Assembly (NCBI GenBank): GCA_002435145.1
Contig: DJLT01000045.1
Coordinates: forward strand, 1 to 33,344
From: Neptuniibacter sp. UBA6509
Lineage (GTDB): Bacteria; Pseudomonadota; Gammaproteobacteria; Pseudomonadales; Balneatricaceae
Direction: 5' to 3'
Length of the DNA: 33,344 nt
Within the stretch, counting starts at the first letter, position 1; each line of letters opens with the position of its first letter. Both the position numbers and the translations under genes were made by a program. Positions 8,337-16,557 of this stretch are shown piece after piece. Under the pieces are notes generated by a model. That model was not told where the DNA came from. It saw nothing but the letters and a program-made list of their open reading frames with translations, and did not search any database.

Positions 8337-9353
8337 CTATTTCGACCATGCCTTTCCTAACAAAGTTTCAATTGAAGCTTTGCATCCCGAAGCAATCCAA
8401 GCTGAAAACAAGCTAGCCATATTAGGTATCGGCAATAATTGAGGGGAACTTTGCTCAAGCCAAGCAGTTACCTGATTACTTTCCAACGCAGTCACCACTG
8501 TACCTAAATTTAAAATCTGTAAAATTTCGGCATTTGATTCTTGCTCAACCTGCCCCAGCTGAGGAATCGTCATAATCTTCTTCCCATATTGCAACGCCTC
8601 GCTTAATAAACCAAATCCAGCGTTACAGATAACCCCTTCACACTCCGCAAGATCCTTTTGAAAGCCAACTCTAGAAAATGCTTTTATATGGCAATTGCCA
8701 TCTGCTTCAGGTCGGTCAATCGCTGCATAGATATGAAAATCAATATCAGGACACCTCTTAAAGATTGGCTGAATTCGCTCTAGCCCATCATGCGGTAGGT
8801 ACACGACAACCTTTCTAGGAATTAATGTCGATTGATTGGCTGCTGGCTGAATTAAAGGGGGAAAGATAGCTTGATCAAAATGATTCCAGTGCAAACCGAT
8901 AGGAATATCAGCTGGAGCAAACAACTTCACTTGAGCCTTCAAAAAACGATCAGATTTCGTATCAGGCAACTCATGCAAAAAGGCATATTGATGAGCAAGA
9001 CCAACGCACTTCACTCCTTGAAGCTTAGCGGCCCAAGCACTTACTGGCTCAAAATCAGTAATTACCAAGTCATACGTACTAAGATCAATTTCCTTTACGT
9101 CCCTTATTAACCGAACCACACTGTTTTTAGTCAACGTTTGCCAGCGACTAACCCGGCTGCCCTGCATATAGAACGTTAACCCTCGTCGACAGCGATACTC
9201 ACCAAATGGTTCCATATTGAATAAATTTTCGGGTTCTCGGCCGCTAAACAAATAGTCGACCTTCACACCTGCTTTTTCTAATTCTGGAGCCATTACACGC
9301 GCACGCGTTATGTGACCATTACCCGTAGCCTGCACCCCATAAAGTACACGCAT
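8337..9353 (-). CDS. VC2487/MJ1255-family glycosyltransferase
   Basis: A 338-residue GT-B-like glycosyltransferase of the MJ1255/VC2487 type, related in fold to MurG and UDP-glucuronosyltransferases. The N terminus MRVLYGVQATGNGHITRAR carries the Gly-rich first loop and the GNGH motif typical of this family. The C-terminal half has the sugar-nucleotide region CEGVICNAGFGLLSEALQYGKKIMTIP (about residues 237-263), with the NAGFG turn and the Glu that usually binds the donor ribose. No signal peptide or membrane helix, so cytoplasmic or peripheral. Substrate unknown. The start lies 3 bases after the stop of the PAP2 phosphatase gene, so the two are surely co-transcribed and probably act on the same lipid or lipid-linked substrate; that link is inference. 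Confidence 0.8.
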   Translation of the reverse strand: MRVLYGVQATGNGHITRARVMAPELEKAGVKVDYLFSGREPENLFNMEPFGEYRCRRGLTFYMQGSRVSRWQTLTKNSVVRLIRDVKEIDLSTYDLVITDFEPVSAWAAKLQGVKCVGLAHQYAFLHELPDTKSDRFLKAQVKLFAPADIPIGLHWNHFDQAIFPPLIQPAANQSTLIPRKVVVYLPHDGLERIQPIFKRCPDIDFHIYAAIDRPEADGNCHIKAFSRVGFQKDLAECEGVICNAGFGLLSEALQYGKKIMTIPQLGQVEQESNAEILQILNLGTVVTALESNQVTAWLEQSSPQLLPIPNMASLFSAWIASGCKASIETLLGKAWSK

Positions 9354-9356
9354 GAT

Positions 9357-9923
9357 TCAAGCCAACCCAACGATTGCAGGAAACATAGCGATAGCTACAA
9401 ACGCACTACACAGCCCTAAAATTGCTCCTGCCAATATATCTGTGGGGTAATGTACACCCAATAGCACTCGAGAGATCCCCACCGAGAGCGCAAGCGTATA
9501 AGAAATGACAGAAAAATCTGGGTAATAATTCGCAATCAAAGCCGCGAAAACAAAAGCCGCAGCAGAATGCCCTGAAGGAAAACTAAACTTATCAGAGGGA
9601 ACGATATAAGCCTCAAAAGGCAGTGACTCGCAAGGCCGATCGCGCCTGATGGTATTCTTGAGTAATAAATATAGAGGAAGTTCGATAGCGTAAGCCAAAA
9701 GCCCCACCACAAGGAAAATCGGCCCAAACGCTGGCTCATAAGCTGCTAAAACAAGCCCTACAAGTAGATAAAACCCACCATCACCCAGGCGAGATATTTG
9801 CCGACTAACAAAAGCTATTTGCGCTGCTCGAGGAAGCCCCAAACACCAATTAAACGCGACCAAATCGAACGCAGTCAGAAACCTAAAAGCACCCATTCCA
9901 GTATCTCCCAATACTTTCATCAT
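9357..9923 (-). CDS. PAP2-family membrane phosphatase
   Basis: An integral-membrane phosphatase of the PAP2 superfamily (lipid phosphate or undecaprenyl-diphosphate phosphatases). All three catalytic motifs are present: K89-NTIRRDRP (K-x6-RP), PSGH (116-119) and SRVLLGVHYPTD (151-162), so it should be active. Hydrophobic segments at about 51-63, 67-87, 120-133, 138-151 and 164-183 give 5-6 membrane helices. Length 188 is normal. It is upstream of and nearly touching the glycosyltransferase gene at 8337-9353. The specific substrate (phosphatidylglycerol phosphate, C55-PP or another lipid phosphate) cannot be read from the sequence. Confidence 0.85.
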   Translation of the reverse strand: MMKVLGDTGMGAFRFLTAFDLVAFNWCLGLPRAAQIAFVSRQISRLGDGGFYLLVGLVLAAYEPAFGPIFLVVGLLAYAIELPLYLLLKNTIRRDRPCESLPFEAYIVPSDKFSFPSGHSAAAFVFAALIANYYPDFSVISYTLALSVGISRVLLGVHYPTDILAGAILGLCSAFVAIAMFPAIVGLA

Positions 9924-9981
9924 GCTTTCAGATAATGGAAGTACTAGGTGACAAGGGGATTAATATTCTTTTACAGTTAGA

Positions 9982-10914
9982 TTACAGTACCGCAGTGACC
10001 ATCTCTTTAGCAAAATGTCGGTCAAACCATTGCGCAGCCATTTCCGCCACCAGCTCTGGCTTAAAGAAAGGAACCATATGCCCCTCTCTTTCTATAACCA
10101 ATAGCTCCATAGGCTGCTCGCAGTAATTCATCACTCGATTAGAGTAACTAACAGGGAGTATCTCATCCTGATCACCGTGCAAAATTGCAGCAGCAAAATC
10201 ATGTTCATGGTTAACTATTTTGCAGCGGTAATTAAATAAACTAGACAGTGTACGAAGGGGGTAATCAAAGACAACCAGAGGATCTTCATTAATTTCCTGA
10301 CCCGCAGGATGACCTTTCAACAATTGCTCAAAATCCACAAATGACTTCAAAGGAACTTTAAAACCAGGCATAAACAAAGATGAGGCCCATGTCCAGTTCC
10401 AGCTCATTTTATAGGAAAGGTCAGGCGCCACATCAGGCACTAACAATGTACCGCAAAGCACAGAGCATAAACGATCATCTTTCTCTGCAGCGGCCATAGC
10501 TAACAAGGCTCCAATGGAATAACCATAAACACCAAAAGGACCATCAAAACGTTGCTGAAGGACATCAATAACATCTGATACCGCTTCACACATCTGATCG
10601 ACAGAGTAATCCCCTCGCACACCCGCAGAATAGCCGTGCCCTAAAGGATCAATACCAACCACATTAAATCCTTTAGCCGAAAGGGTCGCTAACAGCTCAG
10701 CATAAAGCTCGCAGTAAGTCCCCATTCCTGGCAGAAACAAAATGGTTGGCGCATCCGGAGCGTATTCGTATAACTCACAGTGCACTCCTTTCTCACCAAC
10801 ACAGAAAGCTGTTCTCTCTTTCAAATGAGATTCAATATTCAACTTATCACGTAAATTAATACGAAACGCGCAATTTTCCTGAGATAAAACCGGAGGCCTA
10901 ATTTGTACAGTCAT
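9982..10914 (-). CDS. alpha/beta-hydrolase, lysophospholipase/esterase-like
   Basis: A 310-residue soluble alpha/beta hydrolase. The oxyanion segment FLPGMGTYCELY (about 60-71) precedes VVGIDPLGHGYSAG (85-98). The nucleophile elbow is GYSIG with Ser133, the acid is probably the Asp of HGDQDEILP, and the catalytic His is in EREGHMVPFF near the C terminus, so the triad is intact. No signal peptide is seen. The ATG at 10914 has AAGGA 5 bases upstream. It follows mutM by 12 bases on the same strand and is probably co-transcribed. Substrate is unknown; monoacylglycerol lipase or carboxylesterase are the closest guesses. Confidence 0.78.
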   Translation of the reverse strand: MTVQIRPPVLSQENCAFRINLRDKLNIESHLKERTAFCVGEKGVHCELYEYAPDAPTILFLPGMGTYCELYAELLATLSAKGFNVVGIDPLGHGYSAGVRGDYSVDQMCEAVSDVIDVLQQRFDGPFGVYGYSIGALLAMAAAEKDDRLCSVLCGTLLVPDVAPDLSYKMSWNWTWASSLFMPGFKVPLKSFVDFEQLLKGHPAGQEINEDPLVVFDYPLRTLSSLFNYRCKIVNHEHDFAAAILHGDQDEILPVSYSNRVMNYCEQPMELLVIEREGHMVPFFKPELVAEMAAQWFDRHFAKEMVTAVL

Positions 10915-10926
10915 AATAATCCTTGG

Positions 10927-11739
10927 CTATCGCTGACAATGCTTACAAAAAACCGTAGAGCGTTGTCCTAATCGCACTTCAGTCAAAGGAGACAAACAAT
11001 TCACACAAGGCTCACCTTTTCGGCCATATGCATTCAATTTCTGCTGAAAATAACCTGGCTTTCCATCGCCACCGACAAAATCTTTTAACGTAGTTCCACC
11101 TTGCGTAATAGCAACAGCAAGAACCTTCTTAATTTCAACCACAAGCTGCTCAACTCTCAATAACGAAATATTGCCTGCAGCCCTTCTTGGATCTATGCCA
11201 CATAAAAACAAAGCCTCTGTTGCATAGATATTTCCTACACCCACAACCACTTTGCTATTCATAATCACTTGCTTAATGGCTGTTTTCTTCCCTTTGCAAC
11301 ACTCATGCAAATAATCGGCATTAAACTCCTCATCCAGAGGCTCTGGCCCTAAACGATATAAGAGCTCATGACACTCACCTTTTGGCTGCCACAGAACAGA
11401 CCCAAAACGCCGAGGGTCAGTCAACCTGAGCACCTGACCATTCTGAAAACAAAAATCAACATGATCATGCTTTTGAGGCGCCTTCTGCTCACCGACAACC
11501 CTCAAGCTGCCAGACATTCCCAGATGCACCATAACATCACCGCTTTCAAAACCTATTAGAAGATACTTCCCTCTGCGCGTAACACTTTGAACCGATTTCC
11601 CTTCTATCGACGCTGCTAGAAAATCAGGTATAGGCCATCTTAAATTAGGGTTTCTAATGTTAAGCGCTATCAACTTTTGTCCAGATATATGAGGGCTTAT
11701 TCCACGACAGGTTGTTTCTACTTCTGGCAATTCAGGCAT
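10927..11739 (-). CDS. mutM: formamidopyrimidine-DNA glycosylase MutM (Fpg)
   Basis: A base-excision repair glycosylase/AP lyase that removes 8-oxoguanine and Fapy lesions. The start must be the ATG at 11739, since the mature enzyme uses the N-terminal proline of MPELPEVE as catalytic nucleophile; the frame extends to 11757 but that would bury it. Lys58 (Lys57 of the mature protein) in RRGKYLL, the helix-two-turns-helix segment VVGVGNIYATEALF, and the C-terminal zinc finger with Cys245, 248, 265 and 268 are all present. Length 270 matches E. coli (269). It is the first gene of a likely pair with the hydrolase downstream. Confidence 0.97.
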   Translation of the reverse strand: MPELPEVETTCRGISPHISGQKLIALNIRNPNLRWPIPDFLAASIEGKSVQSVTRRGKYLLIGFESGDVMVHLGMSGSLRVVGEQKAPQKHDHVDFCFQNGQVLRLTDPRRFGSVLWQPKGECHELLYRLGPEPLDEEFNADYLHECCKGKKTAIKQVIMNSKVVVGVGNIYATEALFLCGIDPRRAAGNISLLRVEQLVVEIKKVLAVAITQGGTTLKDFVGGDGKPGYFQQKLNAYGRKGEPCVNCLSPLTEVRLGQRSTVFCKHCQR

Positions 11740-11882
11740 GTATTTGGCTAATTTCAATCAATATAAAGAGAATACATATCCAGACTACCATAAAAACATC
11801 AAATTAAACGCTTAAGCTCATCCACAGTGACAAATAAGCATGTTACATTCCACACTTAACTCTTGGGCAGCTTTACTATCTT

Positions 11883-13472
11883 ATGGACTTTATCTGGATT
11901 CTCTTTGCATTTGTTTGCGGTTATACACTTCGACTAATCGATATGCCTCCCTTAATTGGCTATCTTTTCGCTGGCTTCTTTTTACATTTCATTGGAGTAG
12001 AGCCTGTCGATAGCTTAGATACCTTAGCGGATCTAGGTATAACGCTTATGCTATTCACCATCGGATTAAAGCTGAACATTAAAGATCTCTTAAAGACAGA
12101 GGTATGGGCCAGCAGCCTTTCCCACATGACCTTATGGTCACTCCTCATAGGCTCAATTTTCCTATTATTGTCTGCCGCCTCTGCCCCCTTCTTTACCGAC
12201 CTAGATCTTAAATCTGCAGCGCTGATTGGTTTCGCCCTCAGTTTCAGCAGTACTGTCTGCATTGTGAAACTGCTTGAAGAAAGTGGTGAGATGCAAACCC
12301 GACATGGCCAATTAGCGATCGGCGTTCTTGTTATGCAAGATATTGTCGCTGTACTATTTCTCGCTTTCGCTACCGGCAAAGTCCCTTCTATATGGGCGGT
12401 AGGCTTATTTGGACTGGTCTTTATTCGTCCCCTACTCAACCATTTATTGATGCGCGCTGGGCACGGAGAACTACTTCCCCTTGCGGGTTTTTTCCTCGCA
12501 TTAGGGGGCTATGAGCTTTTCACCCTAGTTGGCGTCAAGGGAGACCTTGGAGCACTTGTCTTCGGAATGCTACTCAGCACTCACCCTAAGGCGAGCGAGC
12601 TAACGAAGTCCTTGCTTAGCTTCAAAGACCTATTTCTTATCGGCTTTTTCCTTTCGATCGGCTTTACCGCACTGCCTGATTGGTCAATGCTGGGGATTGC
12701 AACGATTCTAGCGATACTCATTCCACTGAAGTACATCATGTTCTTCTACATGTTCACCCGCTTAAATTTACGCGGTCGTACGTCATACCTATGCGCTCTA
12801 GCGTTGAGCAACTTCAGTGAATTTGGTCTTATTGTTGCCTATTTATGTGTTGATAATGGCTGGTTAGCAAAAGAGTGGCTTGTCATTCTGGCCCTAGCGG
12901 TTTCCATATCCTTCATTATCACAAGCATCGTTTATCGATCTGCTCACTCAATGTACCTACGCTATAAAGATCTAATTAAAAGCCACGAAAGCAACGCACC
13001 ACTACCCTGCGATGTTTTCATTCAACCGAAAGATTCCGAAATTCTGGTCATCGGATTAGGCCGCGTAGGCAAAGGTGCCTTTAACGCTCTACACAATATC
13101 GTCGGCGATAAAGTCTGGGGCATGGATGCAGACAGAAACAGAATAAAGCGCTTCCAAGATAAAGGCTTACATGTGTTCTACGGTGACGGTGAGGATGCAG
13201 ACCTATGGAGCAATATGAAAACGAAGGATATTAAGCTTATCCTGCTAGCTTTACCTTCTATTGACGATATCATCAATATTGCTGAACAGCTCCATAGCGC
13301 CAACTACCCTGGGGAAATAGCCGCTATTGCCCGCTTCCCTGATGAGCATGACAAACTCATTGAAGGCGGCATAGATAAAGTCTTTAACTTTTATACTGAA
13401 GCGGGCTTAGGTTTTGCCGAAGAAAGTTTGCAACTAATTGGCCACCCCAAAAAAGAATCTAGCCAAGCCTAA
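11883..13472 (+). CDS. CPA2-family cation:proton antiporter with RCK domain (KefB/YbaL-like)
   Basis: An inner-membrane monovalent cation/proton antiporter, probably K+ or Na+ for H+. Residues 1 to about 355 hold a dozen hydrophobic helices with family segments PPLIGYLFAGFFLHFIG, LGITLMLFTIGLKL, SFSSTVCIVKLLEE and LAIGVLVMQDIVAV; the last carries the conserved Asp. From 387 a TrkA-N (RCK) NAD-binding fold begins with ILVIGLGRVGKGAF (GxGxxG at 391-396) and ends near 510. There is no TrkA-C domain. The 529-residue length is slightly below YbaL and Kef proteins. It stands alone: mutM diverges upstream and a long gap follows. Ion specificity cannot be decided from sequence; glutathione-adduct gating as in KefB/C is not implied. 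Confidence 0.88.
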   Translation: MDFIWILFAFVCGYTLRLIDMPPLIGYLFAGFFLHFIGVEPVDSLDTLADLGITLMLFTIGLKLNIKDLLKTEVWASSLSHMTLWSLLIGSIFLLLSAASAPFFTDLDLKSAALIGFALSFSSTVCIVKLLEESGEMQTRHGQLAIGVLVMQDIVAVLFLAFATGKVPSIWAVGLFGLVFIRPLLNHLLMRAGHGELLPLAGFFLALGGYELFTLVGVKGDLGALVFGMLLSTHPKASELTKSLLSFKDLFLIGFFLSIGFTALPDWSMLGIATILAILIPLKYIMFFYMFTRLNLRGRTSYLCALALSNFSEFGLIVAYLCVDNGWLAKEWLVILALAVSISFIITSIVYRSAHSMYLRYKDLIKSHESNAPLPCDVFIQPKDSEILVIGLGRVGKGAFNALHNIVGDKVWGMDADRNRIKRFQDKGLHVFYGDGEDADLWSNMKTKDIKLILLALPSIDDIINIAEQLHSANYPGEIAAIARFPDEHDKLIEGGIDKVFNFYTEAGLGFAEESLQLIGHPKKESSQA

Positions 13473-13503
13473 GAAACCTACGAATAAGCCTCTCTAAAAC
13501 AAT

Positions 13504-13536
13504 TAAGGCGGATGAACTTACAATTCATCCGCCTTA
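13504..13536. terminator. perfect 13-bp hairpin after the antiporter gene
   Basis: TAAGGCGGATGAA (13504-13516) pairs perfectly with TTCATCCGCCTTA (13524-13536), loop 7. It begins 31 bases after the antiporter stop. There is no long T-tract on either side, so it may be a weak terminator or an mRNA 3'-end stabilising hairpin. Confidence 0.55.
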
Positions 13537-13739
13537 CATTTCAAACCCTATCTAATCAAAGCACACTCTATTCAATGCTCTCTATTCAAGACACTTTCGC
13601 TTCAAATCACTTCCGATCCCAAACAGCTCTGACTCAAGCCTGCTAAGGGCTGCCAAACAAGCACGGCCCCTGCATTAGAGAAAACCACTCGACTTAATAC
13701 ACAGATACCTCAACTATCCATAAAGAAACAGCAGGCAAT
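13537..13739. other. non-coding stretch between antiporter and rpmG
   Basis: About 200 bases with no gene that I can support. It contains the decamer CTCTATTCAA twice (13566-13575 and 13580-13589) but no clear promoter or hairpin. Confidence 0.5.
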
Positions 13740-13768
13740 AAAAAACCCGGCACAAAGGCCGGGTTTTT
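13740..13768 (-). terminator. Rho-independent terminator of rpmBG
   Basis: On the minus strand AAAAACCCGGC-CTTTGT-GCCGGGTTTTT forms an 11-bp stem ending in six Ts, 17 bases after the rpmG stop. Confidence 0.92.
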
Positions 13769-13785
13769 CGTAAGAATAAAAAATC

Positions 13786-13953
13786 TTATTTGATTTTAGA
13801 TTCTTTGTATTCAACGTGTTTACGAACTACTGGATCGTACTTTTTGAACACCATCTTTTCAGGAGTGTTACGCTTGTTCTTATCAGTAGTGTAAAAGTGA
13901 CCTGTACCGGCAGAAGAAACCAGTTTGATCTTCTCGCGAGAGCCTTTAGCCAT
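13786..13953 (-). CDS. rpmG: 50S ribosomal protein L33
   Basis: A 55-residue protein beginning [19 protein letters not shown] and ending [10 protein letters not shown], the full L33 sequence pattern of gammaproteobacteria. The zinc-binding cysteine pairs of the Zn-type paralog are absent, so it is the Zn-independent (C-) form. It sits in the large ribosomal subunit near the E site. The start lies 11 bases after the rpmB stop, and the pair is followed by a strong terminator: the standard rpmB-rpmG operon. Confidence 0.97.
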   Translation of the reverse strand: MAKGSREKIKLVSSAGTGHFYTTDKNKRNTPEKMVFKKYDPVVRKHVEYKESKIK

Positions 13954-13964
13954 GATTCAGTTCC

Positions 13965-14201
13965 TTATACTTTGATGCCGTTGGCACGAACATCAGCAAG
14001 AACTGCGTCGATACCTTTTTTGTCGATAATACGCATACCTTTAGCAGATACACGGATGCGAACAAATTTCTGCTCACTTTCTACCCAAAAACGATGCCAA
14101 TGCAGGTTTGGAAGAAAACGGCGACGAGTTTTACGCTGTGAGTGGGAAACATTGTTTCCTGTAACTGGGCGCTTGCCAGTTACCATACAAACTTTAGACA
14201 T
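13965..14201 (-). CDS. rpmB: 50S ribosomal protein L28
   Basis: A 78-residue L28 starting [21 protein letters not shown], with the conserved [17 protein letters not shown] core. The length equals that of E. coli. It lacks the four-cysteine zinc motif, as is normal for the C- type. The ATG has AAGG 8 bases upstream. It leads the rpmB-rpmG operon. A well-formed TATAAT lies about 195 bases upstream (14398-14403), implying an unusually long leader that includes the hairpin AGCAG-TCCAAA-CTGCT. Confidence 0.97.
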   Translation of the reverse strand: MSKVCMVTGKRPVTGNNVSHSQRKTRRRFLPNLHWHRFWVESEQKFVRIRVSAKGMRIIDKKGIDAVLADVRANGIKV

Positions 14202-14397
14202 ATTAATAGCCTTATTAATTAATGGTTACGTTTCTACCCTTAAAATTTATTAAAACAGCCCTGAGCATTATGAGCAGTTTGGACTGCTTTTCGGCTCTTG
14301 GATCAATCTGCACTCATCAGATTCCAAACTATTTTTCAGGCGGAGCGTCCCGTAACTGAACAAACTACCGTACCGGAGTGTGGATAGAAGGTCGCGG

Positions 14398-14403
14398 ATT
14401 ATA
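14398..14403 (-). promoter_or_regulatory. candidate -10 element of rpmBG
   Basis: A perfect TATAAT on the minus strand. The hexamer 17 bases upstream is TGGTAT, a weak -35. If used, transcription starts near 14391 and the rpmB leader is about 190 bases. The element lies between the radC stop and rpmB. Confidence 0.5.
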
Positions 14404-14456
14404 CACAACACTTACCGGGGATACCAGCATTAGTCTAATTTAAACGAACAAATACC

Positions 14457-15131
14457 TCACAGCAGCCCTCGTTCAGCAAAGGAAACGACCTCCTGATCCC
14501 CGATCACCATATGATCAATCACTCTGACATCGATCATATCCAGTGCTTTAACTAAACGATCAGTTATCTGCTGATCAGATGTGCTCGGCTCTGCTATACC
14601 CGATGGATGATTATGAGCAAGAATAACAGCTGCAGCATTATTAGCTAAAGCCCTAGCAATCACCTCTCTAGGATAAACCGCAGCCGCATTAATAGTTCCG
14701 AGGAAAAGCTCTTCATAATTAATAACTTGATGCTTATTATCTAAAAATAGGCAGGCAAAAACTTCACGCTGCTTATGGCGCAGCTTGGAACTTAGATAAG
14801 CGCGCACTTGATGCGGGCTTTCCATTGCATCACCACGCTGCAACGATGAACGCAGGTGACGCCTTCCCATTTCCAGCACAGCCTGTAACTGAGCATATTT
14901 AGCAATACCTAAACCATGCGCATCACAAAATTCTTTTTGATTACTTTCCAACAGCGCCCGTAAAGTGCCGAAATTAGTCAGTAGATCCCTCGCCAAATCC
15001 ACTGCACTTTTGCCCTTAACCCCCGTTCGCAAAAAAATAGCAAGCAACTCCGCATCAGATAACGCTACGGCCCCTTGCTGCAATAACTTTTCACGTGGCC
15101 GTTCAGAAACAGGCCAATCTGTAATTGACAT
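14457..15131 (-). CDS. radC: RadC family JAB/MPN-domain protein
   Basis: A 224-residue RadC protein. An N-terminal helix-hairpin-helix region ([27 protein letters not shown]) is followed by the JAB1/MPN metalloprotease-like domain with metal ligands His173 and His175 in HNHPSG and Asp186 in STSD. The family was once linked to DNA repair; its biochemical role remains unsettled. Placement next to rpmB and divergent from coaBC is conserved in gammaproteobacteria. The 167 bases between radC and coaBC should hold both promoters. Confidence 0.95.
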   Translation of the reverse strand: MSITDWPVSERPREKLLQQGAVALSDAELLAIFLRTGVKGKSAVDLARDLLTNFGTLRALLESNQKEFCDAHGLGIAKYAQLQAVLEMGRRHLRSSLQRGDAMESPHQVRAYLSSKLRHKQREVFACLFLDNKHQVINYEELFLGTINAAAVYPREVIARALANNAAAVILAHNHPSGIAEPSTSDQQITDRLVKALDMIDVRVIDHMVIGDQEVVSFAERGLL

Positions 15132-15298
15132 ATAAATTCCCTTTTAAAAACTCATCATTCCTTGATGATTTTGCTGAAATTAGACTTATACAATCTACGA
15201 AACTTTGTATAGAAATGGTATGGTTGATGCCGATTTATTTTACAGTACAACGATAGCCATTATTTTAGCAATCTCAACGAACACAGTGGCCACCAAGT

Positions 15299-16504
15299 AT
15301 GCAGAGACTTACTAACAAACAGATCATTTTAGGCATTACAGGCGGTATTGCTGCTTACAAAAGTGCTGAACTTACCCGCCTACTGAAAACAGCAGGTGCT
15401 GATGTTCGTGTTGTCATGACACCTTCAGCAACAGAGTTCATAACTCCCCTAACTCTACAAGCTCTATCTGGCAATCCAGTACACCTACATCTTCTAGATG
15501 CTGAAGCCGAAGCAGGCATGGGACATATTGAGCTCGCTAAATGGGCAGACCTGATTTTGATCGCCCCTTGCAGCGCCAACTTTATGTCTCGACTTGCTTC
15601 AGGTCATGGTGATGATCTCCTCACAACTATCTGTCTAGCCACTGACGCACCTATCTGCCTAGCGCCAGCAATGAATCAAGCAATGTGGCGAGACTCAGGA
15701 ACACAAGCCAACGTTGAAACACTAAAAAACAGAGAAATCAAACTCTTTGGCCCTGGCATTGGGGAGCAAGCATGCGGAGACAATGGCCCTGGCCGAATGC
15801 TTGAGCCAGAAAAGATTACAAATTTAACAGCATCTCAGTTTGAAACATTTGCACTGACAGGCAAAACTGTTTTCATCACTGCAGGCCCTACACGCGAAGC
15901 ACTCGATCCTATTCGCTATATTTCCAATCACAGTTCAGGAAAGATGGGATACGCCCTTGCAGAAGCAGCGATTGAAGCTGGCGCCAAAGTGAAACTCATT
16001 ACGGGACCTGTCACACTTACTCCACCTGAGCGCGCCACAACAGTAGCGATAGAAAGCGCTAACGAGATGCTTGAAGCATCCCTACTCGATCTATCACTTT
16101 GTGACATTTTCATTGCAGCCGCCGCCGTTGCGGATTACCGCCCCACGGCTATTGCGGAACACAAAATAAAGAAAGGCACCGAAGAGATCATGGAACTTCA
16201 CTTAGTGAAGAACCCTGATATTGTTGCGACGGTGGCATCCAGCACGCCAAAGCCCTTCACTGTCGGCTTTGCAGCAGAAACAAAAGACGTTCTCGAATAC
16301 GCGAAAAGTAAATTAGAACGCAAAAACCTCGATATGATCATCGCCAACGACGTTTCACGTAGCGATATAGGTTTTAACAGCGATGAGAATGCAGTTACCG
16401 TGATAACTCATTCAGGCTCAGAAACTTTACCGCAAACATCAAAGCGTAAGTTAGCCAGTCTGCTTATTGAAGAAATTGCCACCCAGTACAAAGCCAATCG
16501 TTAG
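15299..16504 (+). CDS. coaBC: bifunctional PPC decarboxylase / PPC synthetase (CoaBC)
   Basis: Catalyses two consecutive coenzyme A steps: ligation of cysteine to 4'-phosphopantothenate (CoaB) and decarboxylation to phosphopantetheine (CoaC). The N-terminal flavoprotein domain has GGIAAYK (15-21), the catalytic His76 in GHIELAKWAD, the PAMN motif (123-126) and the active-site Cys in GEQACGDNGPGRM. The CoaB half starts with FITAGPTREALDPIRYISNHSSGKMG, then AAAVADYRP and KKGTEEIMELHLVKNPDI. Length 401 is standard. In pseudomonads and enterics dut comes next; here the 53-base gap to algC has no dut. Confidence 0.97.
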   Translation: MQRLTNKQIILGITGGIAAYKSAELTRLLKTAGADVRVVMTPSATEFITPLTLQALSGNPVHLHLLDAEAEAGMGHIELAKWADLILIAPCSANFMSRLASGHGDDLLTTICLATDAPICLAPAMNQAMWRDSGTQANVETLKNREIKLFGPGIGEQACGDNGPGRMLEPEKITNLTASQFETFALTGKTVFITAGPTREALDPIRYISNHSSGKMGYALAEAAIEAGAKVKLITGPVTLTPPERATTVAIESANEMLEASLLDLSLCDIFIAAAAVADYRPTAIAEHKIKKGTEEIMELHLVKNPDIVATVASSTPKPFTVGFAAETKDVLEYAKSKLERKNLDMIIANDVSRSDIGFNSDENAVTVITHSGSETLPQTSKRKLASLLIEEIATQYKANR

Positions 16505-16557
16505 CTGAAGTATGGGCAAACCATTTATTAAACTCTTATGCTATTTAAAGGATTAAC

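Noticed and set aside
11960-12439. 159-codon minus-strand ORF inside the antiporter gene
   Set aside because: Shadow of the antiporter; no family features.
13566-13589. Decamer CTCTATTCAA twice
   Set aside because: Only two short copies with a 4-base spacer and no nearby promoter or operator context.
13816-14253. 145-codon plus-strand ORF over rpmG/rpmB
   Set aside because: Antisense shadow of two ribosomal protein genes.
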